From Centropus unirufus (lineage: Eukaryota > Chordata > Aves > Cuculiformes > Centropidae), in contig VYZI01000050.1 in NCBI GenBank assembly GCA_013397695.1, positions 1,938,314 to 2,002,313 of the forward strand: DNA of 64,000 nucleotides, read 5' to 3'. Positions 25,669 to 37,124 of the stretch are shown here, piece after piece. The notes beneath the pieces were generated by a model, which was not told where the DNA came from, did no database searches, and worked only from the letters and a program-made list of their open reading frames with translations. The position numbers and the translations under genes are program-made. Every line of letters begins with the position of its first letter. Within the stretch, counting starts at the first letter, position 1.

Positions 25669-25684
25669 CGCGAAGTACTTCGCG
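25669..25684. repeat. Perfect 16-bp palindrome with four CpGs
   Basis: CGCGAAGTACTTCGCG equals its own reverse complement. It sits in the middle of the CpG-rich block, followed at once by further CG-rich words. It could be a site for a dimeric DNA-binding protein, or simply arise in GC-rich sequence. Confidence 0.95.
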
Positions 25685-25762
25685 CGGAGGTCGCGGCGTT
25701 CGCTTTGGCGAATTTTTCTCTTTCTGGCTCCGCTGCGGTCCCGCTGCGCTGCCGCTAGCTGG

Positions 25763-25830
25763 GGCTCCCGGCCAAGGCACCCGGCGGGATGCGGCTCCCG
25801 GCCAAGGGACCCGGCGGGATGCGGCTCCCG
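25763..25830. repeat. 30-bp GC-rich minisatellite, about 2.3 copies
   Basis: The unit begins GGCTCCCGGCCAAGG and ends CCCGGCGGGATGC. Copies are 25,763-25,792 and 25,793-25,822, with a partial third (GGCTCCCG) at 25,823-25,830. The two full copies differ by one base (C/G at the 16th position). Near identity implies a recent duplication or active conversion. A 30-bp unit keeps reading frame, and the minus-strand translation shows a matching 10-residue repeat, but no coding function is supported. Confidence 0.95.
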
Positions 25831-25914
25831 GGGCGCCGCAGCTGCGCCCCCCGCCAGCGCCTCGCAGGTGCGGCGTCCTCTGCTCTGCCGGGAGGGCTTG
25901 CCGCTTCTGGAAAG

Positions 25915-26644
25915 GGGCGAGTGTCCCGCCAAGGTCCTGCGCTTGGGTCACAACAACCCCATGCGATGCTGCAGGCTTGGTGATAAATGGCTGGAAAGCT
26001 GCCCGGAGGAAAAGGAGCTGGGAGAAGCGGTCAACAGCCAGCTGAATGTGAGCCGGCGGTGTGGCCAGGTGGCCAAAACGGCCAGCATCGTCCTGGCGTG
26101 TATCATAAATAGTGTGGCCAGCAGGAACAGGGGAGTCATCATCCCCTGTGCTTGGTGCTGGTGAGGCCACACCTCGAATACTGTGTGCGGTTTTGGGCCC
26201 CTCACTATGAGAAAGACATTCAGGGGCTGGAGAGTGTCCTGAGGAGGGCAAGGAGGCCACAGGTTTTATGAGGAGCCCGTGAGGAACTGGGGTTGTGTAG
26301 GCTAGAGACAAGGAGGCTGAAGGGAGACCTTATCACTATTTACAACTACCTGAAAGGAGGTTGTAGAGAGGTGAGGATTGGTCTATGCTCCCATGCGACA
26401 AGTGACAGGATGAGAAGAAAGTTGTGCCAGGACAGGTTTAGACTGGACATTAGGAAAAAAATCTTTACTGACAGATTGGTGAAGAATTGGAACAGAGAAG
26501 TGGTAGAGTCACTGTCCCTGGGGGTGCTCAAAAAGCATGTAGATGTGGCACTTCGAGGCATGCATTTGTAGGCATGGTGGTGGTGGGCTGGTGGTTGGAC
26601 TTGATGACCTTAGAGGCCTTAACCAACCTTAATGATTCGATGAA
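25915..26644 (+). mobile_element. CR1 LINE fragment, 5'-truncated, plus strand
   Basis: Homology to CR1 ORF2 begins at about 25,915 ('gggcgagtgtcccgccaagg', then CTGCGCTTGGGTCACAACAA) and runs to the tail 'ggttggacttgatgacctta ... ccaacc' ending in ATGATTCGATGA (26,631-26,642). In frame it encodes the part of ORF2 after the reverse-transcriptase core, with recognisable words WLESCPEEKELG, QVAKTASIVLACI, LITIYNYLKGGC and EVVESLSLGVLKKHVD. A one-base loss near 26,143 (four C where five are usual) and a deletion near 26,250 place the two halves in different frames (open 25,868-26,164, then 26,293-26,571), so the copy is inactive. Its 5' truncation point falls at the edge of the CpG-rich block. 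The terminal octamer is present as a single degenerate copy. Confidence 0.95.
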
Positions 26645-29600
26645 AGGCTTTCTCGTTGGGGACCTCAAAGGCTCTGTGCATCTCCGCAAAAATCAAACGT
26701 AGGAACTAGCTAACCATTATGGTCCTGGTTTTCCAGGTAAGGAAAAATGAAATGCCCCTAAATTAAGTAGCTTTCACAAGGGCAGAAGATGAGACTATAG
26801 AAGGTTGCAGAACAGGATCTAGGTAGACCATCTGCCAAGCCTTTGTTTTAGAACTGAATAATTTGTCATCTTGAAAAGATCCTAAAAACTCTGCATGATT
26901 TTAAGGATGTAAGAGATATCATTGACTTCACTAGAGAGCTCACATTACAACATAGCCTAAAATGTGCTGCCCTGACTTGCTTGCTGAATGTATCAGTTGT
27001 TTCACATTCAGGGAGATGGCTTTGCCAGCCCTGAAGAGGAAACTTAAAATAGAATAAACTGCAGTATCTAAGGTTCTGGGCAAAGTTACAGGTTTAATCC
27101 TCAATAGCCCTGAATCCATTCTTAGTGAGACGTGAATCATCATGTTTATAGTCAGAGCTACAGAGATAAAAGTTGACACAGTCTGTAAAAACAATTCTGT
27201 ATTAAAATGTAAAATTACAGTTCCTCTTCAAGCCCTAAAATCTTATACCTGATACTAAAAAACTATCGCCCTCTAAACACAACTGCCAACTGTCTGTTCA
27301 GACAGGAAAACCTGCCACAAGGCTGGTCTCCCTTTTCCAGTCTCTGAAATTAAAAAAAAGAACAAACAGGCCTTTCATGGTTAAAATCGTTCAATTCACA
27401 GAACAGATTTGCTTTTTCAGGTTTGTTTGTTCTGTCCCCTCCTCACAATCCACGTTTCGCTGCTACAACTGATAAACAATGTCTTTTATTGCTATAGGCA
27501 GCCAGTCCTGCCTAATACAATAGCAGGCGAGGCTTGGCGGGACTGCAAAGTGCAGGTGTTTGGAGTATTGTGGTCATCCAAACCAGATGCTGAGGAGATG
27601 GAGCACCTGTTTCCCTTCTTTTCCACACTGGAGAATACCACACCATGCAGACTACAGAAACAGCCTGAGATTAATAACACTGCTGCAGTTTCTCCTTGAC
27701 AGGGTAACAGAGATTGTACCATCTACAGCTATTGCAAACACTCCTTTGAGTGCTCATACACATGTGCTGGATTGTTATTTTTTTTCCCAGAGCAACAGAA
27801 GGCAGTCAGAGAGTTGTCTGTGGCTTAATTTCTCTCCAGATTATTTTATTCATCATTAACCATGCCCTGGCATTAAAAAAAAAAGTTGTTTTTTTTAATA
27901 GCCCTGACACTAGTAAAGCTAAATGAAAAAATCAATGTATATTTTACACCTATTTTCACAGGTTCTACAAATGTCTCTTTTTGGATGCGAAAATGCAGTT
28001 GTAGTGCCGTGTTCAGAGTAGTTGACTCACTGCCTCTGCAGGTGCTGCAAAGGCTTCTACTGATGTGAAAAGGATTGAGATCCTACCAACTGAAAGGCAG
28101 TAGTAATCCTACAAGAATGGTGGCTAAAATGAGGGCCCTAACTAAGTTCTCCTTTCTCTGTCAGACAGTCTTCATGGCTGGTATGGCTAGAAAGCAGGAA
28201 CTGAACTATGGAAAAACAGACTGGAGCACAGGGGTGTGTCATGAGCTCTTCCCAGTCCAAGGCCACCTTCCCACCTCTTGTTTCACAAAAGCAGTGCCCT
28301 TCAGAGAGGGAAGAACATGGTCTGGTTGCAGCCTTTGTGGGTGACAAACCAAACAGCAAGAAACAATTTTTCACAGGCTGCAGGACTGTGTCTGATGCAG
28401 GAGCTCCTGGGCTCCTCAGTCTTTAGCCACAGCCACTCATAAGGACCAAATCATTTGGATTAGATTGGGAATTTTTCCTTGACTCCTTACAATTCTCTGT
28501 ACAGGCAGACTCATGATTGCTACTAGTTGTTATTTGTGAAGCTCTTTCATATTTCTCCATGGACAAGGTGCGCTTAGACATTTAGAGGTATGCAATGAAT
28601 GCCACCCCTCACAGATAATTTATTTTTATGGATTCTGACCTATCCTTGGTTTAGTCCCAAACAGATCCCATAACTACACTACAGGTAGACTCTGCCAAGG
28701 GTAAAATCAGTGGTATTCAATCCCCTCCTCAATTCCTGCTCCCCTTCCCTGTCCTAAATAGAAAGTGTTAACAAGCCAGAAGCCACTTTAAACCAGGAAA
28801 AAAGAAATTCTGGTATTTCTGTAAGGAATCAAAAATAAAATTGGGAGAAGAAAAAAATGCTAGAACGAAGCCATTAAAGCTGGAATCACAAGAGAGAAGG
28901 AAATTACCTGCGCTGGGAACGAAGCAAAATAAGGGCAAGTTTGAAGACAGATACCCTGGGCAGACTTCAAGATCTACAAACGATTGGTTGTCTCCTTCAA
29001 GGTTTACACTCTCTTTGTCTAATTAGACTAACAGAGGTAGAATAAAACTGGGGGAGATTAAAATCCATGATAAACAAGACATCTTTTATTTGGTATTATT
29101 GGAACTGGTTTCAGTTATCTTCAGAAATCTTTCTTTCTGTTCTCCTTAATTTGTCCTTGAAGTCCTGTATCTAATCATTAGTTGAGCAACCAATAATCCT
29201 CCCCCAACCCCTCCACCCCTTTTTATGACCAACTTTAATCTTTCAACTCAGTGAAAAACATGTTTCCCCTCTCATAACTAGTTTAACAAAAATTCCCTTT
29301 CAAGTTTAGATTGCACAGATACAATAGCTTTCCTGAAGCTTCATGCTAGAGAAAGGAATTTACATTAGAAAAAAAAGATTTATGATAGCATTGTATTTCC
29401 ATTTGAATATGGTGAGTTAATAACATGCATATGTTTTTTTATTATTATTATTTTAAGGTTTAAGCTATGCCATAGGCAAAAGGAAACCTGGAAACTGTGG
29501 GACTGGCAGGGCTCAATGAATAACCTAATCTGGATTTCATTCACAAACAGCAGCTCACACACAGGGAAAGGGCTGGTGTGTTTTGCCAAATCGGAACTGG

Positions 29601-32600
29601 AGTAAGTGCCAGGATTTCCTGATTTGTTTACATTTCTCAAAAAACTTTTTTCCCCTGGATGAGGCTAGAATTAGACTTCCTTTTCCACTTTTGGCCATTT
29701 CCAAACTATTCTTGCTTGACATATTCTCTCCTTTTCCCTGTATTCTCCTTTGTTTCAGTGTCAGCTGGCTCTTTTGTCTTGGAAAACAGAAAAGTCAATG
29801 AAAGATGTCCGTCTATGATAATAATGATAACGTAGCCAGGTTTACATGACAGCAAAACAATGTTGCAGGCTTTTCCAACACCCTTGGATCCACCATTCTT
29901 CTTACAATGGTTCAGGGGGGAGTAAGTGGGATGTCCCATGGGCCGCAGGTTGGAACAATAGTGTCATGAGGTAGAAGAGATAAAAGAAATCAAAATTAAA
30001 CAGGCTAATCCAAGCTCCTTTGATGAGGCCTGTCATTTAGTTAATCAGAAATCAGAAGGGGCCAGTTACACATAACTACATCACCTTTTCATCAGCCGAC
30101 TGAGTTCTCTGAGCCTTTGAAAATGCTGTTTTCCCTACCAATCCTTTTTCACTTTCACTGACTTTACTGTACATTGCCATTGTCTGCAACCTTAGTTCAA
30201 TCATTGCAGAAACTTGTTTGGGAGACCTTCTCTGTGCCTTTGTTTATAGCCCTTTGATCATCCCACAGAAAGAAAAACACTGTAGCTTGGACCTAAGCCA
30301 CTGTTTTCTTACCACGACAAGACCGTCAGCCTGCAATCAGTGTTTGGTGTGCACGCATAAAAGGGCTGCTAGGGACTGCAAAAATTACAAGAAGACTCAG
30401 AAATATTGAAAGCTTGGGCATCTTGCTGAGTAGAGGTGAGGGTTTCAAGTCCGTCCTGTAGCCACTCTGCCTCTGCAAAGCTGGTTTCATTGTTGTTTCT
30501 TAGTAGTTCTTATAGTAACGCAAAGTTATTCTTGTCTGGAGGCCTTGCCCCAGCACCTCAGCTATTGCCACCAGAGAGAGCCCTGTGAATGGTTCCCACT
30601 TTAATAGGATGAGGTGATGAGGAAGGGCTGTGCCAGGCACACATCCATTGCAGAGGGTGAGGAGCGACAGGGGTGCAAGACCGAATTTCTGCATTTCAAA
30701 CAAGTGTTGTCAGACAGGTTTCCAGCTGACATCGTTCCCACATCGTGCTGATTTGCACGAGCTGATAAACATGCGTCTGGGAGCACGGGAGGGTAGGGTG
30801 ATGCTGCAGAAGAGTTAGCTGAATAGGAAAAGGAAGCAAGGGCGAGAAAGACTGAGATGAAAGGGGAAGGGAAGGAGAGACGTGAATGAGGGACTCAGGA
30901 AGCACAAGCTGCTATGTATGTCTGTGGGAAAATGATTAGAAGAGATTGCATCAGACTGGACACCAGTTTTGCAATTTCTGCAGCACCTTTTTAAGATCCC
31001 ATACTGAGATACTGAGCAGAGTATGTGTGACTGGATATCTGGAACAAGCCCAAGCAAAAGGCCAGATGCAGTCAGTCTGTGTGTGCTGGTGCTTTGTACT
31101 AATGTTTCCTGTGCAGTCATTGCAATTTACATCTACTTTGGTTGTTATGAATTCTCTTTTTCACCTTTAAGTATTTGTACCATAGTTGCTTACATTGTGT
31201 ATATGTGCTCATTTTTAGCATATCACTCAATTTAGGAGCCAAAAATCACTGTTCCACTGGCACTTACCAGATGGAGGGATGAAAAATAGAGTAAGATGGT
31301 GAGAGCTACATGAAGGGAAAAGAACTGCCTTCTGAAAAAGGGAGTAAGATACCATAATGGGTAGTAAAAAACGCCTTTGTATATGAAAAGACTAGCCTGC
31401 TTCTTTTACTTTAGATCTCTGCAGAGAAGCAAGAGGTCCAAAAGCTGTTTTCCTTACTCGGTTGATTTAGCTGATCTCAGTAGGGTTACTTGTGTAAGTA
31501 AGGTGACCAAGAAATGGTTTGGTGTCAGCAGGCAGCCTGTGCTAGAAACTCACACCTACCCTTTCTGCTTCATCAGTTGTCTGAGCCCTCAGTTTCACTA
31601 TTAGGTTTTGGAACTACATTTTTAGATTTCCAGTTACAGCTTGCTTGACAACCACCGGTAGTCTAGCACCTGACCAGTTACTGCCATTTAACTTGGTGAG
31701 AACCATAAAGGAAGCATTCTTTCAGGAGAAAGAGTGGAGGAAGGGCCAAGTGTATTTCTAGAGCTTTCCAATAATTATGATTCATCATTTGTGTCAGCTA
31801 GAGTTCAGTTCTCACTGACAAGTGTCAGTAAGAAAGTCTTACTTTAAGAAAACACTTCTGCTTTTCTTAACATACTGATGTCTAATACAGATGAAACCAC
31901 ATGAAGAGTTCAGACTTCACTAAATGTTAGTCATGCCTTATTCGGAGTAACTCAGTACTTGATGGTAATCGGCGTTCAATTTGGATGTTCCTTTTTCTCG
32001 CAAATAAATTTTCATTTTCATTTTTTGTACCACTCCTTAAGTGGTAAAGATGACCTGATTGTTTGAGCAAAAAGTTAAGCCAATGTTTTCTAAAGCAGTA
32101 GCTCATAAGGGAGGTAATACAAAGGAGTCTGAATAGTTGGCCTAAGACACCCACTTGGTCGACACAGGCTTGTGGTGGCACTTTATATGACAAGTTACAT
32201 TCAAGTTATTCAGTGGCATAAAAAAAAAATGTTGGTTTCCACATCGTATCTCCAGAGATGAAAAGTACAGATGCAGGGTGATGCCGTTCATTTTTTGTCT
32301 CTGCCCAATGTTATGAGCTGCTGGTCACCATGCCATTCTGCTCTAGCACTGTCACTCCTGACCTGAACCTCAGGTTACACTCAAAGTACTGTGAGTCTTC
32401 CCAGCAGTGTCATACAGTACTGCCACAATGATTTACCTGCCTGAGGCAGGGGTTGTCCTCTGGCAATAGAACATCTTTGGAAGTTCTTCAGTTTCATCTA
32501 GTGGAGTGACAGCAGTAGCCAACCGAATGGTGTAGGATGCTTCCAGTGATCTTCACCCTCTGTGGGAGTGAGCTGTTGACAAAAGGCAAGATTAATTTTA

Positions 32601-35600
32601 GTCAGCAGGAGACAGCTGCTACCTCAAGATGTTATTTGAAGTTAGCTAACCATGGCTGCAGTGGAGCCGGCAGGTCCATGGGATGGCAGAGATGGGCATT
32701 CCTGGATAGGATGGAATGGAAGGTGATATTTAGTATTGGCTTGAAATTTTTCGTAGACGTCAGTTAAGAAATCAGCCTCTGACTTCAAAAATCTCCTTTC
32801 AAGCTGGAACTAAAAGCATACTTGAAGGCACAAGTTACATTTTACCATTCTCAGACTGTTCTATAAGAAACATGCCTGACTCAGAAGAAATCTCAATGTT
32901 CCTCACAAAGACAGGGAATTCCCTTTGAGATACAGCTGTAAGAAACAAATAAACTTTTGATTTTTACAGTTACAAGAAATGCCTTTTTTTTCTTTAAGGA
33001 AGAATTGTTTTTGAAATGGAACATTTTCAGAAGTATTTGTGATAACCCCTGATCAGGGTCCAAGACAAAGTTATTCTGATTCTTCTGATGGAATTCTTAT
33101 TTCTTTGTTGTGAATGTGCAGACTCTCTGTAAAATGACAGTCTTTTTCCCATTCCAGACCCTTAAGTTTTTCTTCATCCTTTTGTGATTACAGTAGAAAC
33201 AGGACACAGCTGACACAGGAGAAATATGTGGGACTTTAACAAAACTCCACTTTTTTTTTTAACTCCTTTTTCAAATGGAAAGATCATAATGGGGCCAACC
33301 ATATCCATCTAGCTTACTAACCTTTCTTTTACACTTGCCAGAGAAGATTGGCTAAGAAAAGAACAAAAGAGGCAAACTCAAATGGAGCTTCTTTGGACAA
33401 GGCCACAAAACTGCCAACAATCAAGAGTTCAGAGAATTTTTGAGCCAGCGATTGCATCTGGGCTATTACTTTTTATGCTCATCAATGGATCTATTCTTTG
33501 TAAAATTCCATATTCCTGTTTTGAAGCCATTTATGTCCTTTGGCTTTCATGACTTCCTGTGACGGTAAGTTAATTATGCTTTGCGTTAAAAAATTACTTG
33601 CTTCTTTTTTTAAACACTATACTTTGAAATTTCAATTAGTGTACTCACTTGTGTGGTAAATAAATAGTGAATAAATGATGAATTCACCTACAGCACCTAT
33701 TCAACTTCCTTATATCAATTAAAACAGCAGATTTGCTGAATCAATCATCTGTTTTACTGGTTGAAGAGTTATAATTCTTTTTCTGGCTCCATACCTCTCA
33801 TCATCTTTATCAACCACTTGCCTGCAACTTTTCCATTGTACCACAACTTCTCTATTGTACTCCACCTTCTACAGATGGGTTGAGTGGACCTGCAGTAGAC
33901 TGGCAGATGTGGCAACAGTTTTGAAACATCTAAAGTCAAATCACATATTTCCATTGCAAGTTACTCTAGATGCTATGTTAAGCTCCATTTGTTGGAATAG
34001 AGTAGAGAAAATATTAAAATCTGAAGTTTCTGTTTATCTCTTTCTACAGCATACCACTTTCAGGTTGATCTCTGGTTCTGTTTTTATTTAGTTGTTTTTA
34101 TTAGGGACAGTGATTAAAGATTTTGGAACCTAGCAATACTTTATATATGTGCTTCTCAGCACTGTCTTTGGTTTCTGGCTCCTTTCTCCTTCTCACATTT
34201 ATGGCAACATGATATCCAAATGAAACCAATCATAAGCATAACATATCCCAATTTTTAGTGTTATGCCACATTAGTCTCTAAGGAAAGCTCTCTCTATTTA
34301 CAATTTTATAGCATGCTTAGGGTTTTGATCTGATGTGACACAACCCATTCAAGGATAAAAACATCAATTAATTAAACAGTTGTTGAGATCAGAAATCTGA
34401 CACCCATATGGTGTCAAATTAGTGACTGAAAGCAGTTAACTGACAAGAGAAGCACATGCATCTGTTGCACCAGATTAAAATGAATTATCTATTAATTACT
34501 ATGAGTTTCTTGATTGACTTCAAAATTATATCACTGAACCAATTCTCTTGCTGTAATTTATCTTTAATGTCATCACTTGTAAATAAAGACTTGCTTCAAA
34601 AATATCTAGTTCCAAGCAGGTGCTAAGTACCCTCCAAAGGGCAAGCAAAGGAAACTCAGCTGTGAAGAGATGCCACAAACACGCGCTGTTTTTTCCATTG
34701 CTAAAACTACTTAAACCCAGATGTATGCAGGAGAGAAAAGTTACCTGATAAAACAATGAGTAATAATGAGTATCTCACAATCATAGGATGCATGACACAA
34801 TAATGAATTGTATATTTCATACTTAAAAAACACAATTACAACTGTCAATTTCTTTCCAGTGGAAGTCCATTGGCAGAACCACGATACAACAAAAATTCTG
34901 CTTCAGGTCTTTCATGCTATTTTCCTGTTTTCATGCAGTCATGAATAAGGAAAAGTGCAGATGTTAGAAGCACACACAGTGTGTCTCTCTGTATCCAAGG
35001 AAATAATTGTTTCCAAATACACAGTTGTCCGGTTATCACTGGCTTATTTTTAACATCCTAAAGTCAAAACTACATCTGCTGGGATAACATCGGATCCCAA
35101 GTCAGATGTGTCTGTCTCAGTCACACCTCTTGATGCAGAAGGAAATATCCCTGCTAACTCAAATGGTGACATTCTTTCTTCTGAATCGGTGACTTGGTAT
35201 TATTTTTATGAAGATATATATTCTGTTTCTTTAAACATGTAGCAGGAAACCTGGCAGGATGGGGATGGGGAAAGAGTTTAGAGCAGCAAACCTACAGTAA
35301 GCAGACAGAGAGAGCACATACATATATGTTTTTTAAGGAAAATACTTTACCCCTTATTTTAATAAATATTCTTGCACAGGTTTTCAGGATAAAATGGCCA
35401 GGAAGTCCCTCACTGCCAAGCCTGGAGAGCACCCTTGGATGTTGTGGGTGCAATGCAAGTGGGGCATATACTTCCGAACATTCTTTTCTCAGTTACCTAT
35501 GACTCAGTCTAAATAACTGATCCAAGCCACCTGCTTTCTACGAGCTGTATCGCCAGGTAAAATATATATAAAAACTTGTTTAGAGGTTACCAGCTAAATA

Positions 35601-37065
35601 ACTACTTCAGAAAATTTATCTCCACCTCACTTGTTCTTGCAGAAATCATCTGCACGTGCTGTGTAGAAAAGCTAATAAACAGCTGCCTGATGTACCCTGC
35701 CTCTGGGACAATACTGTAGCTTTCTGGTCATTTCCTCAGAGAAAACAAGAACTAAGCTTTTTAGCACCAACAAATTCTACACTTCTGGGACATGCAGGTC
35801 AATTAATCTTCAAAACACTGATATCAAAGACTAGAATGAATCTGAAGAACTTTGTAGATATTTTGGTCTCCTACACACAAGTAGTGATTGATGGCACTTT
35901 TGTCTAATAGCCACGCTCTAAAGCTAAATCAACAGATTTGAGGAAATCAGTATTTCAGGGGAATAACTATTGTGCCACAAGCTTCCCATTGGCTTTCCTC
36001 CAGAAGGGAAACTGAAACAGACAGCAAGATTATAAGGCATATAATTGTAAAATTCTCCTTTAGGGAGGAAAAGTTCTTTTAAAGCTTTCTTGTTTGCCAA
36101 TGAAAACTAAATCTACCCCCTCCTCTCTCACACCCCACTCCCTCGCCCTGCTGCTGCCTTTATAGTTTTTCTTATTTAAAACTTTAATGAAAGAATGAAT
36201 GCCATCACACTTCTCATGTGGAAGCATCCATCTAAGGAAGCATGCATAGAGTCACCAAATAAGGCCTGGTATTCCAGGTGTAACATGGGATGGCACCCTC
36301 CTGTTTTGTCCTCATGATATATTTCCAGAGATGTGTTGTTTGGGCTAGAGAATGAAAAGAAATGCACAAAAAAATGCCTTGGTTATGATATATGCAAACA
36401 TCAGGCCGCTATTAACAAATAACATAAAAGTCTTGCAAAAAAAACCATTTTATAATTTTCATTCATCAGCACTTTTCTATCAACACCGGAAATTTACCGT
36501 TTCTCAGTTTAAAAATAAAAATCACTGTGATTATAGTGTTTCTTGTTAAGTGATGCCAATAATAACTATTTTTATGTTACTGTTTAAGGTGAGTTTGATC
36601 ACTGTTCCGGCCTAATGAGACATCATAGTTCTCTCATGATCACTTAGAAGCTGGAGGAAAAAGGCAAGGTCCTGTAATGAAAATTGTACCACTGACATGA
36701 AGAAAGCCTGGGGATGAGCACTTTGTATCAAATGGTTCCAACTGCTCAAATTCAAACCCAGGCATCTCCCTCTCTCCCTCCAATGCTCTTTGGAAACTCC
36801 TTTCCTGGTGACAGACCCTTCAAACACACCACAGGGTAGATAATCTATATGGAGTAAAAAAATTCAAATCCAGTGGCTGAATGCTAGATCTCAAGGCTGA
36901 GTTCTCTCCCCACCCTTATCCCTTATGCCTTCTCTTCATTTCGAAGCAATCCCTCTGTGCCAGCTGGAGTCATTCTGGAGAGCTGGAATGACTAAGACTA
37001 TCCTCGAAAATGATTCCTTTGGGCAGACTTTGGCAGATACATTAATATGCCTTTGGCAGACACAT
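26645..37065. other. Long anonymous non-coding stretch, no gene seen
   Basis: More than 10 kb of AT-rich unique sequence. No frame reaches 105 codons; the largest, 101 codons at 30,815-31,120 (-), lies opposite a purine-rich patch (about 30,821-30,895). Other minor features are an A/T palindrome at 27,872-27,899, a C-rich patch near 29,198-29,222 and T-runs near 27,889 and 33,250. A 96-codon frame at 27,409-27,699 has a moderately protein-like end but no known family. No LINE tails or CpG clusters. Confidence 0.6.
27872..27899. repeat. A/T-rich palindrome
   Basis: ATTAAAAAAAAAA (27,872-27,884) and TTTTTTTTAAT (27,889-27,899) are inverted around GTTG. It could fold as an 11-bp hairpin. Probably low-complexity drift. 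Confidence 0.8.
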
Positions 37066-37124
37066 ACAATATATATTCTGAATATATACAATATATATTC
37101 TGATACGTACAATATATATTCTGA
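37066..37124. repeat. AT-rich minisatellite, three copies of a 21-22 bp unit
   Basis: The word ACAATATATATTCTGA recurs three times, with spacers ATATAT and TACGT, giving unit lengths of 22 and 21 bp. The arrays are nearly identical in the core, suggesting recent slippage. On the minus strand it reads as repeated tyrosine/isoleucine/asparagine codons inside a 118-codon frame (36,998-37,354), which is therefore an artefact of the repeat. Confidence 0.92.

Larger units (their letters stand above)
25435..25925. promoter_or_regulatory. CpG-island-like block, candidate promoter
   Basis: By hand count there are about 40 CpG dinucleotides in the 360 bp from 25,561 to 25,920, close to the number expected from its C and G content. 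The rest of the window is CpG-depleted. Vertebrate CpG islands commonly mark promoters of broadly expressed or developmental genes or long non-coding RNAs. It contains a GGGGCGGAG GC-box-like word (25,632-25,640), a perfect 16-bp palindrome (25,669-25,684) and a 30-bp tandem repeat (25,763-25,830). No TATA box is evident. Long frames (221 codons + at 25,380-26,045; 271 codons - at 25,496-26,311) are open simultaneously on both strands, as expected of stop-poor GC-rich DNA. No transcription start or exon can be assigned from sequence alone; a recent GC-rich insertion is an alternative. Confidence 0.55.

Noticed and set aside
25380..26045. 221-codon plus-strand open frame
   Set aside because: Same GC-rich block; the translation is arginine/proline/glycine/alanine-rich with the tandem repeat showing through, which is typical of translated CpG-rich non-coding DNA.
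25496..26311. 271-codon minus-strand open frame, the longest in the window
   Set aside because: It spans a GC-rich, stop-poor block and then antisense CR1 sequence. Several other frames are open over the same bases, and no domain is recognisable.
27409..27699. 96-codon frame with a protein-like second half, preceded by a CTATAG acceptor-like site
   Set aside because: No family recognised, no matching donor in frame before the stop, and the opposite strand is open over the same stretch.
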